Below are positions 34,490 to 45,905 of a stretch of 64,000 nucleotides of DNA, one piece after another. Within the stretch, counting starts at the first letter, position 1, and every line of letters begins with the position of its first letter. This DNA is from Aquarana catesbeiana (lineage: Eukaryota > Chordata > Amphibia > Anura > Ranidae): contig NC_133332.1 of NCBI RefSeq assembly GCF_042186555.1, positions 206,921,609 to 206,985,608 on the forward strand, read 5' to 3'. The notes under the pieces were generated by a model that was not told where the DNA came from, made no database searches, and saw only the letters and a list, made by a program, of their open reading frames with translations. The position numbers were made by a program, and so were the translations under genes.

Positions 34490-37400
34490 TGGCGTTGTTT
34501 CATCCCCAGTTATCCAAAAGGATAAGCCCCTGGTTCCGATTACCCTTTTTTGGGCTGAGTCGTCCATCAAGATACAGGCTCTAATCGACTCTACGGATGC
34601 AGGCCTGTTCATTGATGCTGCCTTTATATCAAAGCACTCGATTCCGCTGCAGCTGCGTGACACTCCACTTGCCATTGAGGCTCTTGACGGGAGACCTCTA
34701 CAGCCTGCCCATGTGACTCACAAGACTGTTCCATTGTCCATGACCGTAGGGGCTCTTCACCATGAGATAATCCAAATCTAAGTTATTTCCTCAGCTAAGT
34801 TTCCGCTGGTTATTGGTTATCCTTGGTTACAGAGACACAACCCCTCTTTTAATTGGCTCTTTGCTGAGGTTCTCTTCTGGTCACCACAATGCAGTGAGAC
34901 ATGCTTCCAAAAGGTAGCCAAGGTCCTGTGCACCTCTTTACTCTCCTCCCTGCCAGAGGAGTACCGCAATTTTAGCGATGTCTTTGGACAAAGTTCAAGC
35001 CGGTAGTTTGCCTCCACATCGGTCGTATGATTGTGCAATTGACCTTCAACCTGGTGCTATATCCCCTCGTGGCCAGGTTTACCCTTTGTCGGTCTTGGAG
35101 GATAAGGCCATGGAGGCGTATGTTGCAGACGAACTTTCTCGAGGTTTCATCCGCAAATCCTCGTCTCCTGCTGGTGCTGGTTTCTTCTTTGTGAAGAAGA
35201 AGAGTGGTGAACTGAGACCTTGTATTGATTATAGGGGTCTCAATCGTTTCACGATTAAGAATGCCTATCTGATTCCGTTGATTACAGAGTTATTTGACCG
35301 CTTCAAAGTTGCAACAGTTTTCATGAGGCTTGATTTGAGAGGGGCATGCAATCTTGTGAGGATTAAGGGGGGCAACATGTGGAAAACTGCATTTAATAAC
35401 AGAACAGGCCATTATGAGTACCTCGTAATGCCATTTGGCCTTTGTAACACTCCGGCAGTTTTCCAGGAATTCATTTAACGATGTCCTCCGAGATTTGTTG
35501 CAGTTATGTGTGGTGGTTTATCTCGACAATATCCTCATATTTTCCAAGTCCCTGGAGAGCCACCACACAGATGTCTGTCGTGCGCTTCAGAAACTAAGAG
35601 AGTACAATCTCTATTGTAAATTGGAGAAGTGCGAGTTCCATCATGAACAGGTTAAATTCCTGGGTTAATTCATTTCCACTGCTGGTTTTTTGATGGACCC
35701 AGGAGAAACTTTCAGCAGTCCTACAGTGGCCCCAACCCATGGGTTTATGTCCTCTGCAGTGTTTTCTTGGCTTTGCCAACTATTATTGGATGTTTATTCA
35801 TAACTTATCGTCTCTGGTCAAGCCCCTGACTGATATGACCAGAAAGGACGTTAACGCACAGAGTTGGTCTCCGGAGTCCATTAAGGCCTTTGAGAGTCTC
35901 AAGGCTGCCTTTTTTTCTGCTCCTGTGTTGGCACATCCTGATCCTACGTTACCTTTTATCCTTGAGGTTGATGCTTCTGAGACTGGAGTTGGTGCTCTTC
36001 TGTCTCAACGTCCTACCTCTGAGAGTGCTATGCATCCTTGTGGCTACTTTTCCAAGAAATTGTCACCTGCGGAGTGCAATTATGAGATTGGGGACAGAGA
36101 GCTGTTAGCGATCATTTTAGCCCTGAAAGAATGGAGGTATCTCCTCGAAGGTACCACTGTGCCGGTTCTCATTCTTACTGACCATAAGAATCTCCCATTC
36201 TTGTCTGAGGCTAAACGCCTCTCTCCCAGAAGGACGCTATGGGCTCTTTTCTTGTCAAGTTTCAATTACCTTGTCTCATTCTTACCTGGTACTAAGAATG
36301 TAAGGGCTGGCTCTTTGTCACGACAATTTTCCTCCACTTCTAAGATGGAGTCGGTTCCGGTTCCTATGATTCCTCCTAAACGTATTTTAGCTGTGGTTCG
36401 CACCAGTCTCAGTTCCCCTTTGGGTGACAAAATTCTTGCTGCTCAGATCCATGCTCCTCCTGAGAAACCTTGTGACCGCTGCTTTGTCCCTGAGAGTCTC
36501 CATACTGCCATGCTCCAGATTTACCATTCTCCCAAGGCTGCTGGCCACTCTGGGAAGAATTAATGCTTTTGGAAGATTCCCCAACAATTCTGGTGGCCTA
36601 GTCTACATGCTGATATACCTGCCTTTGTAGCTGCCTCATGTGTGCTCAGAGTAAGACTCCACGACACCTTCCAGTGGGCCACCTACAACCCATACCCAAT
36701 GGAGACAGGCCCTGGACCACCTGTCTATGGATTTCATTGTGGCGTTACCCAACTCCCAGGACAACACAGTTATCCTTATGGTGGTTAACTGGTTCTAGAA
36801 AATGTCTCATTGTATTCCACTTAAGAAGTTGCCCACTTCTAAGAAACTGGCTTCCATTTTTTCTCGCAAGATCTATTGTTTATATGGGCTACCCAAGGTG
36901 ATCGTCTCAGACAGGGGTAGTCAGTTTGTGTCCCGGTTCTGGCGAGCCTTTTGTGCACAGTTGGGAATTCGGCTTGCTTGCTCCTCTGCGTATCACCCCC
37001 AGTCTAATGGGGCCACAGAACGAGCCAATCAGTCCTTGGAGCAGTTCCAATGTTGCTATATTTCTGACCATCATAACAACTGGTAAGACCTCTTACCATG
37101 GGTAGAGTTTGCTCAAAATAGTGTCTTGAATTCTGCTTCCCGATTGTCCCCGTTTATGGTGAACTATGGTTTCCAACCTTCCATGTTGCCTGACTCATTT
37201 GTTCTGCAGAGTATTCCTGCGTTAGAAGAGCACCTCCATGGTCTTCGTTCCACTTGGGCACAAGTCCAGGAGGCTTTGTGACATGCTAATGATAGGTACA
37301 GACTCCGTGCTGACCGCAAATGCCTGCCTGCGCCTTCCTACCAGGCTGGGGACAGGGTCTGGCTGTCATCTCGCAACCTCCGACTTCGTGTTCCCTCTCT

Positions 37401-37600
37401 GAAGTTCGCATCTCGGTTTATTGTGCCTTTCCGTATTCTCCACAGGATTAACCCAGTGGCTTAGGCGTTAGACCTTCTTTCTAATAAGCGTATCTCAAAT
37501 GTATTTCATGTCTCCTTATTAAAACCTTTGGTCTGCAACTGCTTTACCACCTCATTGCAATGTCTTCACCCTGTACAGGTTGAGAACCATGAGGAGTAGG
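34490..37600 (+). pseudogene. Gypsy pol pseudogene (protease, RT, RNase H, integrase)
   Basis: Protease: ALIDSTDAG at 34581-34607, where the usual Asp-Ser-Gly is Asp-Ser-Thr. Reverse transcriptase from about 34985: RPCIDYRGLN, MPFGLCNTPAVFQEF, then VVYLDNILIFS, in which the second catalytic Asp of YxDD is Asn (35528-35530). RNase H: FILEVDASETGVGALLSQ and LTDHKNL (35955-36200). Integrase: zinc-binding region near 36515-36650, then SMDFIVALP, SDRGSQF and NGATERANQ, keeping the D, D and E positions. Lesions: stop 34779-34781, one extra base near 34986, an extra T producing a stop at 35476-35478, and stops at 35666-35668, 36561-36563 and 37084-37086. The reading ends at a chromodomain-like beginning (EVQSIVD) cut off by the 3' LTR. 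Confidence 0.9.
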
Positions 37601-37620
37601 AAGTACAGTCCATTGTTGAC

Positions 37621-38036
37621 TGTCAGGGCTGGGCCAGCCATTCCTTCTCTGAGCTGGCCACTCAGCTGTCTGTTAATTGCCAGCTCCTATCTCTCCACAG
37701 TGACTTACCTGTTGATGATTTCCTGCTCATCAGTCCTGCTTACTTAAGCTATCCAGCCCAGATGATCTATGCCTTCGCCTGGTCAACATCACAGAGACTA
37801 TCTCCTGCGTTCCTGCATTAAAGACATGCTTGGCTGAAGTTCCTTCTAGCGCCAGATCCTGCTTGCTGTTCCATTAAGCTGATTCCTGGCTTCCTGACTT
37901 TCTGGCTTGTCTGACTATCCGTTCCGGTTACCGAACTTTGGCTATGTTTTGACTATGTTTGTTCTATTTACTTTTATTATTAAACAAGTGTGATTTAATT
38001 GTACTTCTGTCTCGGTCTGTTTCATGAATTCTGACA
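37621..38036 (+). repeat. 3' LTR
   Basis: 416 bp, TGTCAGGGC...CTGACA, followed by GAACG. Contains 'cttttattattaaacaagtg' near the 3' end, as in the 5' LTR. Confidence 0.92.
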
Positions 38037-38273
38037 GAACGGAGGAGCACAGTGGTGGTTGTATATATGAACTGGAATTCACAACAATCAAGAAATTATA
38101 TACATACATATCAACTAAATTGAATAAAAGATTTTGGTTTATTTGATTTATTGATTATTGTTCACATACAGACTGGTTTCAAGAATTTTGCACATATTAC
38201 TATTATTAAGATTCATTAAGTACAATTCACATATTATTGAGCAGCGCTGCATTATAAGATTACTTATTTTACC

Positions 38274-38337
38274 GACAGGAACAGGCAGGATCAACCAGGT
38301 ATTATATTATATGGAAAAGGATAAATAACATTGCAAA
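38274..38337 (+). repeat. 64-bp direct repeat, right member
   Basis: Matches 31769-31832 with about three differences. The segment before it (38042-38273) contains 'gagcagcgctgcattataag', wording I associate with Penelope-like 3' ends; class uncertain. Confidence 0.8.
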
Positions 38338-38394
38338 AAATTATTAGCACAAAAATAATGAAGGAATTATGGATCAAAGATAGGAAGGAAGGAT

Positions 38395-39105
38395 CAATTA
38401 ATCCAAGGAAGATATGGTCAAAGAAAGGATCAGTCTGTCGATCGCAGGAAGGATCAAAGTAAGGAAGGATCGGTCTGCTGATCGAAGAAGGAATCGCTCG
38501 CAGGAAGGATAAGTCGATTGGTCACAGGAAGGAATTGTCGATCGATTGCAGAAAGCATAATTTGTTCAATCGCAGGAAAGATCAGTTGATTGATCACAGG
38601 AAGGATCAGTTGATTGATCACAGGAAGGATCACAGTAAGGAAGGATTGGTCGATCAATCGCAGGAAGGATCAAAGTAAGGAAGGATCGGTCAGTCAATCT
38701 CAGGAAGGATCAGATGATTGATTACAGAAAGGATCGGTCGATCGATCGTAGGAAGGTTCAATTGATCGATCACAGGAGGGTTCAGTTGATTGATCCCATT
38801 AAGGTTCAGTCGATCGATCGCAGGAAGCACTGGTCGATTGAAAGAAGGATTAAAAGATTGAACAAGGGTAGGATCGATCAATCACCATAAAGGTCAGTCG
38901 GTTGATGACAGGAAGGATCGATCGGTTGATCGCAGGAAGGATTGGTTGGTTAATCACAGGAAGGATCAGTCAGTTGATCGCAGGAAGGATCGGCTGGTCG
39001 ATCGCAGAAAGGATTAAAGTAAGGAAGGATCGGTTGATCGCTTGATGGAAGGTTTTGTCAAAAGAAGGATCTGTTGGTCGATTGCAGGAAGGATTGGTCG
39101 ATTGT
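38395..39105. repeat. Irregular ~24-bp minisatellite
   Basis: Around 25-30 degenerate units of the form 'caggaaggatcagttgattgat', rich in GATC and overlapping GATCGATC palindromes. Minus-strand open frames here (Asn/Leu/Pro/Ile-rich) are repeat artefacts. Confidence 0.9.
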
Positions 39106-39559
39106 TCATCTCTTGTAAAAGCAATACAGTTGATAAAAAAAGCAAGAGACAGTGTAAAAAATGTTTTGAATAAAATAAATAATAAAAATAATATATATTT
39201 TTTAAAGCATCCTCTCCCGCCGTGCTTACATGTAAACGTGAATGCATGCGTAAGTTGCGCACACATATGTAAACGCTGATTGCACCACACATGTGAAGTA
39301 TCCCTGTGTAACGCTAAACTAGTAACCTGTAAAGGCTTTTAATGCGTCGCAAATAGAGATTTTTATGTGTCGTTCCAGAGGTGTACGCAATTTTAAATCG
39401 TGCCATGTTTGGTATCCATTTACCGAGCACTCCATCATCTTTTATATTTTACCAAGAAATTGGGTATTATATACAGTGCCTTGAAAAAGTATTCATACCC
39501 CTTGAAATTTTCCACATTTTGTCATGTTACAACCAAAAGAAAACCTTTTAGAGTCTGCA

Positions 39560-39930
39560 AAAGGCTTGAGACTGGGGCGGAGGTTCAACATCCAGCGGGA
39601 CAACGACCCTAAACATACAGCCACAGCTACAATGGAATGGTTTAGAACATAGCATATTCATGTGTTAGAATGACACAGTCAAAGTCCAGACCTGAATCCA
39701 ATTCAGAATCTGTGGCAAGACTTGAAAATTGCTGTTTACATACACTAGCTATCCAATCTGACAGAGCTTGAGCTATTCTGCAAAGAAGAATGGGCAAAAA
39801 CGTCACTCTCTAGATGTACAAAGCTGGTAGAGACATAATAAAAAAGACTTTGTAATTACAGTGAAAGGTGGTTCCACAAAGTATTGACTCAGGAGGGTTG
39901 AATACAAATGCATGCCACACTTTTCAGATG
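39560..39930 (+). pseudogene. Tc1 transposase C-terminal fragment
   Basis: Readable pieces in two frames include NDPKHTA and SPDLNPIQNLWQDLK, then KEEWAKTSLSRCTKLVET, all from the DDE catalytic half of Tc1-type transposases. In the family the second motif is NPIENLW, whose Glu is the third catalytic residue; here it is Gln. Stops interrupt the frame (for example after the position equivalent to WFRT and in CTKLVET**). The N-terminal DNA-binding domains are absent. It cannot be active. Confidence 0.8.
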
Positions 39931-40065
39931 TTTTTTTGTAAAATAATTGAAAACCATTTATCATTTTCCTTCCACTTCACAATTATGTGCCACTTTGTGT
40001 TGGTCTATCACATAAAATCCCAATATACATTTACGTTTTTGGTTGTAACATGACAAAATGTGGAA

Positions 40066-40797
40066 AATGTAATGGAAGTCACTTTGGGCAGGGGGCTGGT
40101 GGAACCCAGAATTCCTTGGAGAGGTTGGGAAACCCTTGCTTCAGTTCCTCATGCATCTTTTATGTCTAAGTCACCCTGTGTCTATTAGGGGCACAGGGTG
40201 ACCAAGAATATGTGGCTTGGATTACCTGAAATGAAACAGTAGTATTTATCCACCATATCTCCCAGGAAATATACAAAGACTATTCCTGGATTATTTAACT
40301 CTGAACTATACGTGTTAATTGAAAGAGCTGATCAAATTGGCCTCTGTACAAGGTAGGAGATGGTGCGTCTGCTACTAGGGGCTCCTGCTATTATGTGAAG
40401 GTGTCCAGTGTTTATGTTTATGATGATAATGTGTGTTGTGTCTTCTGAGCTAAAAGACGGCAAGTCTGCCCTGAAAGGTCATACCTCTGAGTCACCTAGG
40501 CTGTTTAAACAATTAGTTAATTAGCTATGTTAATTCTGTTTGAGTTTACTGTTTGCTAGGGTAATATGATCAGAAGGGGAGAGGGGGGCGGGGAAATGTC
40601 CGCCTGGTGTATATATTTGTGTGAGTTTGTCCAATAAATGATTCCATGTTCAAGCTGTGTAACTGAGCTAGTCTCGCCTGGTTTTTAGATACAATATGTG
40701 GCTGTAATATCTGTAATATCTGATATCTGATGTTCAGACTGGAGGAGGCTGTATACTGACAGAAACACTCAAGCCGAGTGTGGGACGTTTCGTTACA
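40066..40797. mobile_element. LTR-like insertion inside Tc1
   Basis: Ends 'tgtaatgg' and 'cgttaca' give TGTAA...TTACA termini. It contains 'caataaatg' (about 40632) and shares a ~40-bp block near its right end with the LTR-like segment at 15229-15745. I cannot identify a clean target duplication. Confidence 0.55.
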
Positions 40798-40977
40798 TAA
40801 CATTTCAAGGGCTATGAATACTTTTTCAGGGTACTACAGTGTTCGCGTGCAAAAAAATTCATTAAAGTGTATTTTTTCCCCCAAAAAAAGTGTTTAAAAA
40901 AACGCTGCACAGATACCGCGTGACATAAAAAATTGCAAAATTGCAACACTCACCATTTTATTCTCCAAGCTCTCTGC

Positions 40978-40979
<2 letters not shown>

Positions 40980-41062
<83 letters not shown>
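40980..41062. repeat. Long (AT)n microsatellite
   Basis: About 40 AT dinucleotides, essentially uninterrupted. Confidence 0.97.
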
Positions 41063-41065
<3 letters not shown>

Positions 41066-41159
41066 GTTTGGGAATTCCAAGTAATTGTCTAGTAAAAAAA
41101 TTCAGATTTTTATATGTAGGAGAGAAATGTCAGAATTAGCCTGTGTGGGAACTGGTTAA

Positions 41160-41515
41160 GAAAGAGGAGGGGAGCAGTAGCTTCAGAATCAGGGGAATAG
41201 CATTGCTCTTTCTGGGCAGGAGGAGAGGAGATTGGCTCACCAACACAGACTACGGAAGGGACAGGGAGAGAAGGAGGAGGGGGGGTTTACAGAGATGCTG
41301 AGGAGATAGCTGGATGACAGAGGCACGTAAACTGACCACGCTAGCAGAGGTCAGTAGCCATGATAAGACAGGAACTGGCAGGATCAACCAGGTATTGTAT
41401 AGCATAGAAATGGACAATCGACATGGCTAAAGCACTGAGCTATATCTCGTGCCTTAAAGGGACAGGAGCTTTTTTTTTTTTTTTTTTATAAACACACAAA
41501 TCCTTTAAGTGAAAT
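41160..41515. mobile_element. Remnant of the 'caggatcaaccaggta' TTAA family
   Basis: Matches 31600-31790 and 30600-30710, with a T run at 41471-41488 and an end 'aaatcctttaag'. Confidence 0.55.
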
Positions 41516-41925
41516 GATTGGGGATGCCCTAAAGTTGTATGTGGTGTTATGGAACAGTAGGATAATCACAGACAGCATACAACCGTGGTTCATATTTTGC
41601 TGTAGAATTTTTCTCTTTACAATTAGCTTAGATTACATACTAGGCCTGCTTTTACTGGCAGATAGAACTTATCCAGTAGTACACTGAGGCTTTTTCGTTC
41701 TCACTAATGCAAAACTGTCCTGCTGCTGCTTAATTTCTATCAAGCTCTCATTAACAATTAGGAGACTATAGATGATACAGAAGTGTAAAACTGATCAACA
41801 ACAGGACATTTTTAATGTGGCAAAATTTACCGAAATGTACCAGAGACAATAGTATAGGCAGGTGTTTTACTACAGGAATTAGGAGACTTCAGATGACATA
41901 ACAGCAGTCTGGCAGCAGGATCATT

Positions 41926-42741
41926 TTAACCATGACCTGCGCACGACGATGTACGTTGGCACAATGGCACAGCTGGGCAAATGGGCGTACAGTACTCCCC
42001 TTTAAATCGCGGCATTGTGGGCACGCGTGCACGCCTACCCGCCGCGTGGTCCGTGACCGTGCCCGTGGGTCCCACGGACTCAATGTCCGCCAGGGGCCCG
42101 CAATCGTGTCACAGAGCGGAAGAATGGGGAGATGCCTTTGTAAACAAAGCATTTCCCCATTCTGACTAGTGACATGACAGGGAGCTAGTGCTCCCTGTCA
42201 TCGGGAGCAGTGATCACTGTCATGTCAGTGGAAGACCATTCCCCCCACAGTTAGAACTCAGTCACAATAAAAATCGCAGATCGCCGCCATTACTAATAAA
42301 AAAATAATAATAATAAAAATGCTATAAATCTATCCTCTATTTTGTAGACGCTATAACTTTTGTGCAAACCAATCAACATACGCTTATTGCAATTTTTTTA
42401 CCGAAAATATGTAGAAGAATACATATTGGCCTACACTGAGAAAAAAATTAGTTTTTTATATATTTTTGGGAAATATTTATTATAGCAAAAAGTAAAAAAT
42501 ATTGCTTTTTTTTTCAAAATTGTCACTCTTTGTTTGTTTATAGCGCAAAAAATAAAAACCGCAGAGGTGATCAAATACCACCAAAAAAAAACTCTATTTG
42601 TGGGGAAAAAAAGGACGTCAATTTTGTTTGAGTGCAATGTCGCACAACCGCGCAATTGTCAGTTAAATCGATGCAGTGCCGTATCGCAAAAAGTGCTCTG
42701 GTCAGGAAGGGGGTAAAACCTTCCAGGGCTGAAGTGGTTAA
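41926..42741. mobile_element. Compact TTAA MITE built from piggyBac ends
   Basis: TTAA at 41926-41929 and 42738-42741. The left end ('acgatgtacgttggcacaat') matches the 5' end of the large piggyBac ('cgacgatatacgtcggcaga' on its minus strand). The right ~200 bp match its 3' terminus and that of the left copy (3975-4183). The interior is unique and non-coding. It is an internal-deletion-type derivative that could have been mobilised by the piggyBac transposase. Confidence 0.85.
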
Positions 42742-44150
42742 ATAGTAGGCCCAAATGTGGTTTAGGCACACAGGCTGCTGGGAACAAAAGGCAGCTTCAA
42801 AGAACAGATGGCCACTAACAAGTGAATAATGTACTTTGAGGACCACAATCTTCAAAAAAGGCCCCATCAACATAAAATAAAAATTAGAAATAAAAAAAGA
42901 ATAAAGTGAAAACCCCAAATACCACTCCTGTAACAAAAAAAAGTATGTTAACCTAAAATAAATGCCCTTTTAGCATAAACTAATAAAACAGTCTAATTGC
43001 CCAAAAAATTGCCCCTATTGGCCCTGCTGGCTATAGTTTGAAGACCCTGCTGTGAATTATGGGTTGAAAACAATCTCTGGTGGGAATCCGCATATAAATT
43101 TGCAAGGACTGCAGTCTCAAACCTGCATTCTGATCCTGGCTTGCCTCATATCCATACTAGCGGCAAACCCAAACCTCATCCCTATAAGGGACCTTCTTTA
43201 TATATTTGTCTTTCTAGTTCTAAGGTTTACACAGTCCCCTCACTTAGAATGGTCAGAAACCACTTACAGCTAAATCCATTAATTCCAATTTTTATTAAAA
43301 AAAAGTCCTTATATTTGATGGTTGCTTTAGTTTTATTTTTTTCTGGCTTTCTATTTATTTTTGTGGCTGGTGATGCTGCAAGTAAAACCTATCTTGTCTT
43401 GTTCCTTCCTTTCTTTTTCTGTTTCTCCCACAGCTCCTATAAACTGAACATCCTACTGACTCCTGGCAATATACTGACACTCATTGTCTGATAAAAAGTT
43501 TAGGTTTTGTATTTAGCCTGCCAGAGCCCCTTAGCCACAAAATCGTATCAGTCAAGGAGAATATGTGACTAGGTAGGAGTATTCTGTAAAATGTATTTAG
43601 CAAAAGAAGGTTATAGATCATCCAGCTGATGTTGTAATAAGGAACTCCATCACCTCACACAGCAATACCAAGTAAGCAGAGAAATCTTGGTGGAAATTGT
43701 GCATTCTCTCAATGCCTTTCCCATTATGTCTGAAAATATATGATTCCATCCATCTATAACTCTAGCAACTGGTAGCCTAGGTATAACAATCCACACTTTC
43801 CCACTTGCCATTTTGTTGTTTTTATAGACCTCAATAAATTCCCGCTACTGTGAAAATTTTAATTTATCGGGGGAAAGTGGTTGTCATGGTGACAAGACAT
43901 TTTACAGAAGTGTAAAGTACTACAGAGTTAGGGGTCAGGCTATTGCATACAAGAGTGGTATACTACATTAATAATGAGATCCACGGGCAGTTAAAAGGCT
44001 CAGATCCATATAGAGCTGTATGTCTGTACATAGTTTAAATAAGCTTTGCATCTCCGGAGTTCATTTATCCTCATTTTCTCTTCATGTTTTTGTGAGGTTT
44101 ATATACTTACGTTATCCATCTGAAGCACTCTCCTAGTGTAGGAAGCTAGG
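42742..44150. other. Unassigned sequence
   Basis: A frame at 43141-43491 encodes a Phe/Leu-rich string without recognisable domains; I treat it as chance. No other feature seen. Confidence 0.35.
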
Positions 44151-45440
44151 CAAATAAAATTTTTGGCTCCTTTCATAGTCAAGGGAGCAGTAATTGTTTG
44201 TTCTGGTCTGTTCGGGTTTCACAGGCTGGGAGTTTGATTGCTTTTCTCTGCTTCTTGAATACGTTTCCAGAATATAAGGCTGGGATAGTCAGATAACCAG
44301 CCAAAATATGTATCATGCCCTAGCCAATCCCTGGTAGGGAGTCTCCAGAAGGTGGCTGGAGAGGCAATAAATAGTTTGGAGCCCCGGAGAGATTGTCTTC
44401 TTGTGAGGGAGGGCACCAAAGTCTCTGGGGCAGCCGCCCCTCTGAAGCAGCTCGTGGACTGAGTAGCTGTTATTTGAGGTCTCAGCTGTGGCAGAACTGA
44501 GATACTGAAGTGATCTATTTGAGGAGCTGGTTGTGGGACTTTAACCTATAGGATCTGGTCTGGAGAAGGATTGTCTCCCTTACTGCGAAGTGTCTAGTGG
44601 AAGGTGGAAGGTGTGCAAATGTTCTGGGTATTATGAGTACTGACCTTGAACAGTGATCCTGAGTGACTGTGCTTTTGAGATGTAAATGCCAGTGGTAGCT
44701 ATGGACTGAGATAGCTCTCTTAGGGTCTTAGTGTACTGGCCATTCCCCTGTGTCCCCAGCAGAATACGTGGATGGGAGCTTAGACAAACATATCCGCCTG
44801 TTACTGTGAAAGCGTTTGGAACATCCCATACCCTAACCTCTATCCTGTTTAAAGTTCTTTAAGCAATAAATATTGTAACGATCTGGGGTGATTATACTCA
44901 AGTGGTGTATGCGTTTTCAGGGACAACGGTCAGCCCAGACTGTATTTTTAAGGGCGTGGCAGCCCAATTTTATGTAAACGAAACAAACTTCACAGAAAGT
45001 CTTCCCTCGCAGGGGGTTCCACCATCATTGTATAACAGAAAAACTTCAGCATCCTGGCTCACTTACTCTTACTTAGTCCAACTCCCTCCTGGAGCTTACT
45101 TGCTCAGCTGCGTGCTGCTTGGTCGTGGGCCAGATCTGCCTCCTGCAGACATACACGCTCAGACTCCTAGAGACTGCCTGTCTCTCTTTCGTGGAGCCGT
45201 CCCCACCTGAAAGCCCTCCTGACTCCAACACCAGGCCACCTGCCTGTAGGATGGAGCTGTTCTCAAGCGTGAGCCCTGAGCTCTCTTCCTGATGGGAATA
45301 TAAACCCAGCCCACAGGTGTGCAAACATCGTGCCTGTCTTTGCAAAAACCAGGCTGAAGGTGCTAATACATCCCCCAGACTGAGCACATTAAAAAATTGC
45401 CCAAATTTGTGTGATAAAGTTGGGATTGTATAAACTCTTC
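44151..45440. other. Unclassified block with LTR-like wording
   Basis: 'agcaataaatattgtaacga' near 44863 looks like a polyadenylation region, and the block lacks long recognisable frames. It may be part of an LTR element, but I find no terminal repeats or coding region. Confidence 0.3.
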
Positions 45441-45669
45441 TGCTGTGGAGACTGATGTGAATGATACAATGTTCTGTATAGCACTGTGGAATATATCTGA
45501 ATTATCTAAATGTATGATGATGATAATAATAATAACAGTATGTGACTGTGATGGAGACCTTGGAGTGTAGGCTCCTATGGTGCAGAGCCTAATTTAAAAG
45601 GTTAATTTTTCTCTGTACAACACTGCAGAATATATAAATAAATGAATGTGTGATAATGCTAGTGTATGG

Positions 45670-45905
45670 CCGTTGGGCCACTGATGGGGGAGTATTGTCA
45701 GTACTCCCATACTGTACAGGGCCCCATTGGATCAACAGGGGGCTTGAGCCCAGCAGGGGCTGCCTGTGTCAATGGCTTACTTTGGAGAAGGGCAGTCTAC
45801 ACTAGGTACCTTTGCTTTGAGGGTGCCCTGGTGCCCCTGCCCCCCCCCATCCCCGCTAGGTAGGCTGTACAGGGCCCCATAATTTCTAATGGCAGCCCTG
45901 TTTGA
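45670..45905. repeat. Dispersed repeat with 'cagggcccca' blocks
   Basis: 'acagggccccat' occurs at about 45716 and 45868, and the terminal 'ttctaatggcagccctg' resembles 13199-13215. Class unknown. Confidence 0.45.

Larger units (their letters stand above)
32139..38041 (+). mobile_element. Ty3/Gypsy LTR retrotransposon with 5-bp target duplication
   Basis: The 5' LTR (32144-32387) and 3' LTR (37621-38036) both begin TGTCAGGGC and end CTGACA. The pentamer GAACG flanks both sides (32139-32143 and 38037-38041). Between them lie gag, protease, reverse transcriptase, RNase H and integrase remnants in the order of a Metaviridae-type element. The gag region is interrupted by a TTAA element at 33118-34217. 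Confidence 0.92.
39472..40838 (+). mobile_element. Tc1-type transposon copy, gutted and itself interrupted
   Basis: Left end after TA (39472-39473): 'cagtgccttgaaaaagtatt'. Right end near 40838 retains 'gaatactttttcagggtact', a decayed mirror image. The middle of the transposase is deleted and a ~730-bp LTR-like segment is inserted near the right end. The same family starts again at 63734. Confidence 0.85.
39106..41159. mobile_element. Old TTAA element carrying a Tc1 insertion
   Basis: 39230-39471 plus 40838-41155 together match the family at 33650-34213: 'cacatgtgaagtatccctgt', 'gccatgtttggtatccat', a long AT tract, then 'aatgtttgggaattccaagt'. Right TTAA at 41156-41159. The left end is not resolved and may extend into the minisatellite. 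Confidence 0.65.

Noticed and set aside
38454..39292. Minus-strand frames rich in Asn, Pro and Ile
   Set aside because: Translations of the GATC-rich minisatellite.
43141..43491. 116-codon hydrophobic frame
   Set aside because: T-rich low-complexity sequence, no domain, no start or splice context to support a gene.
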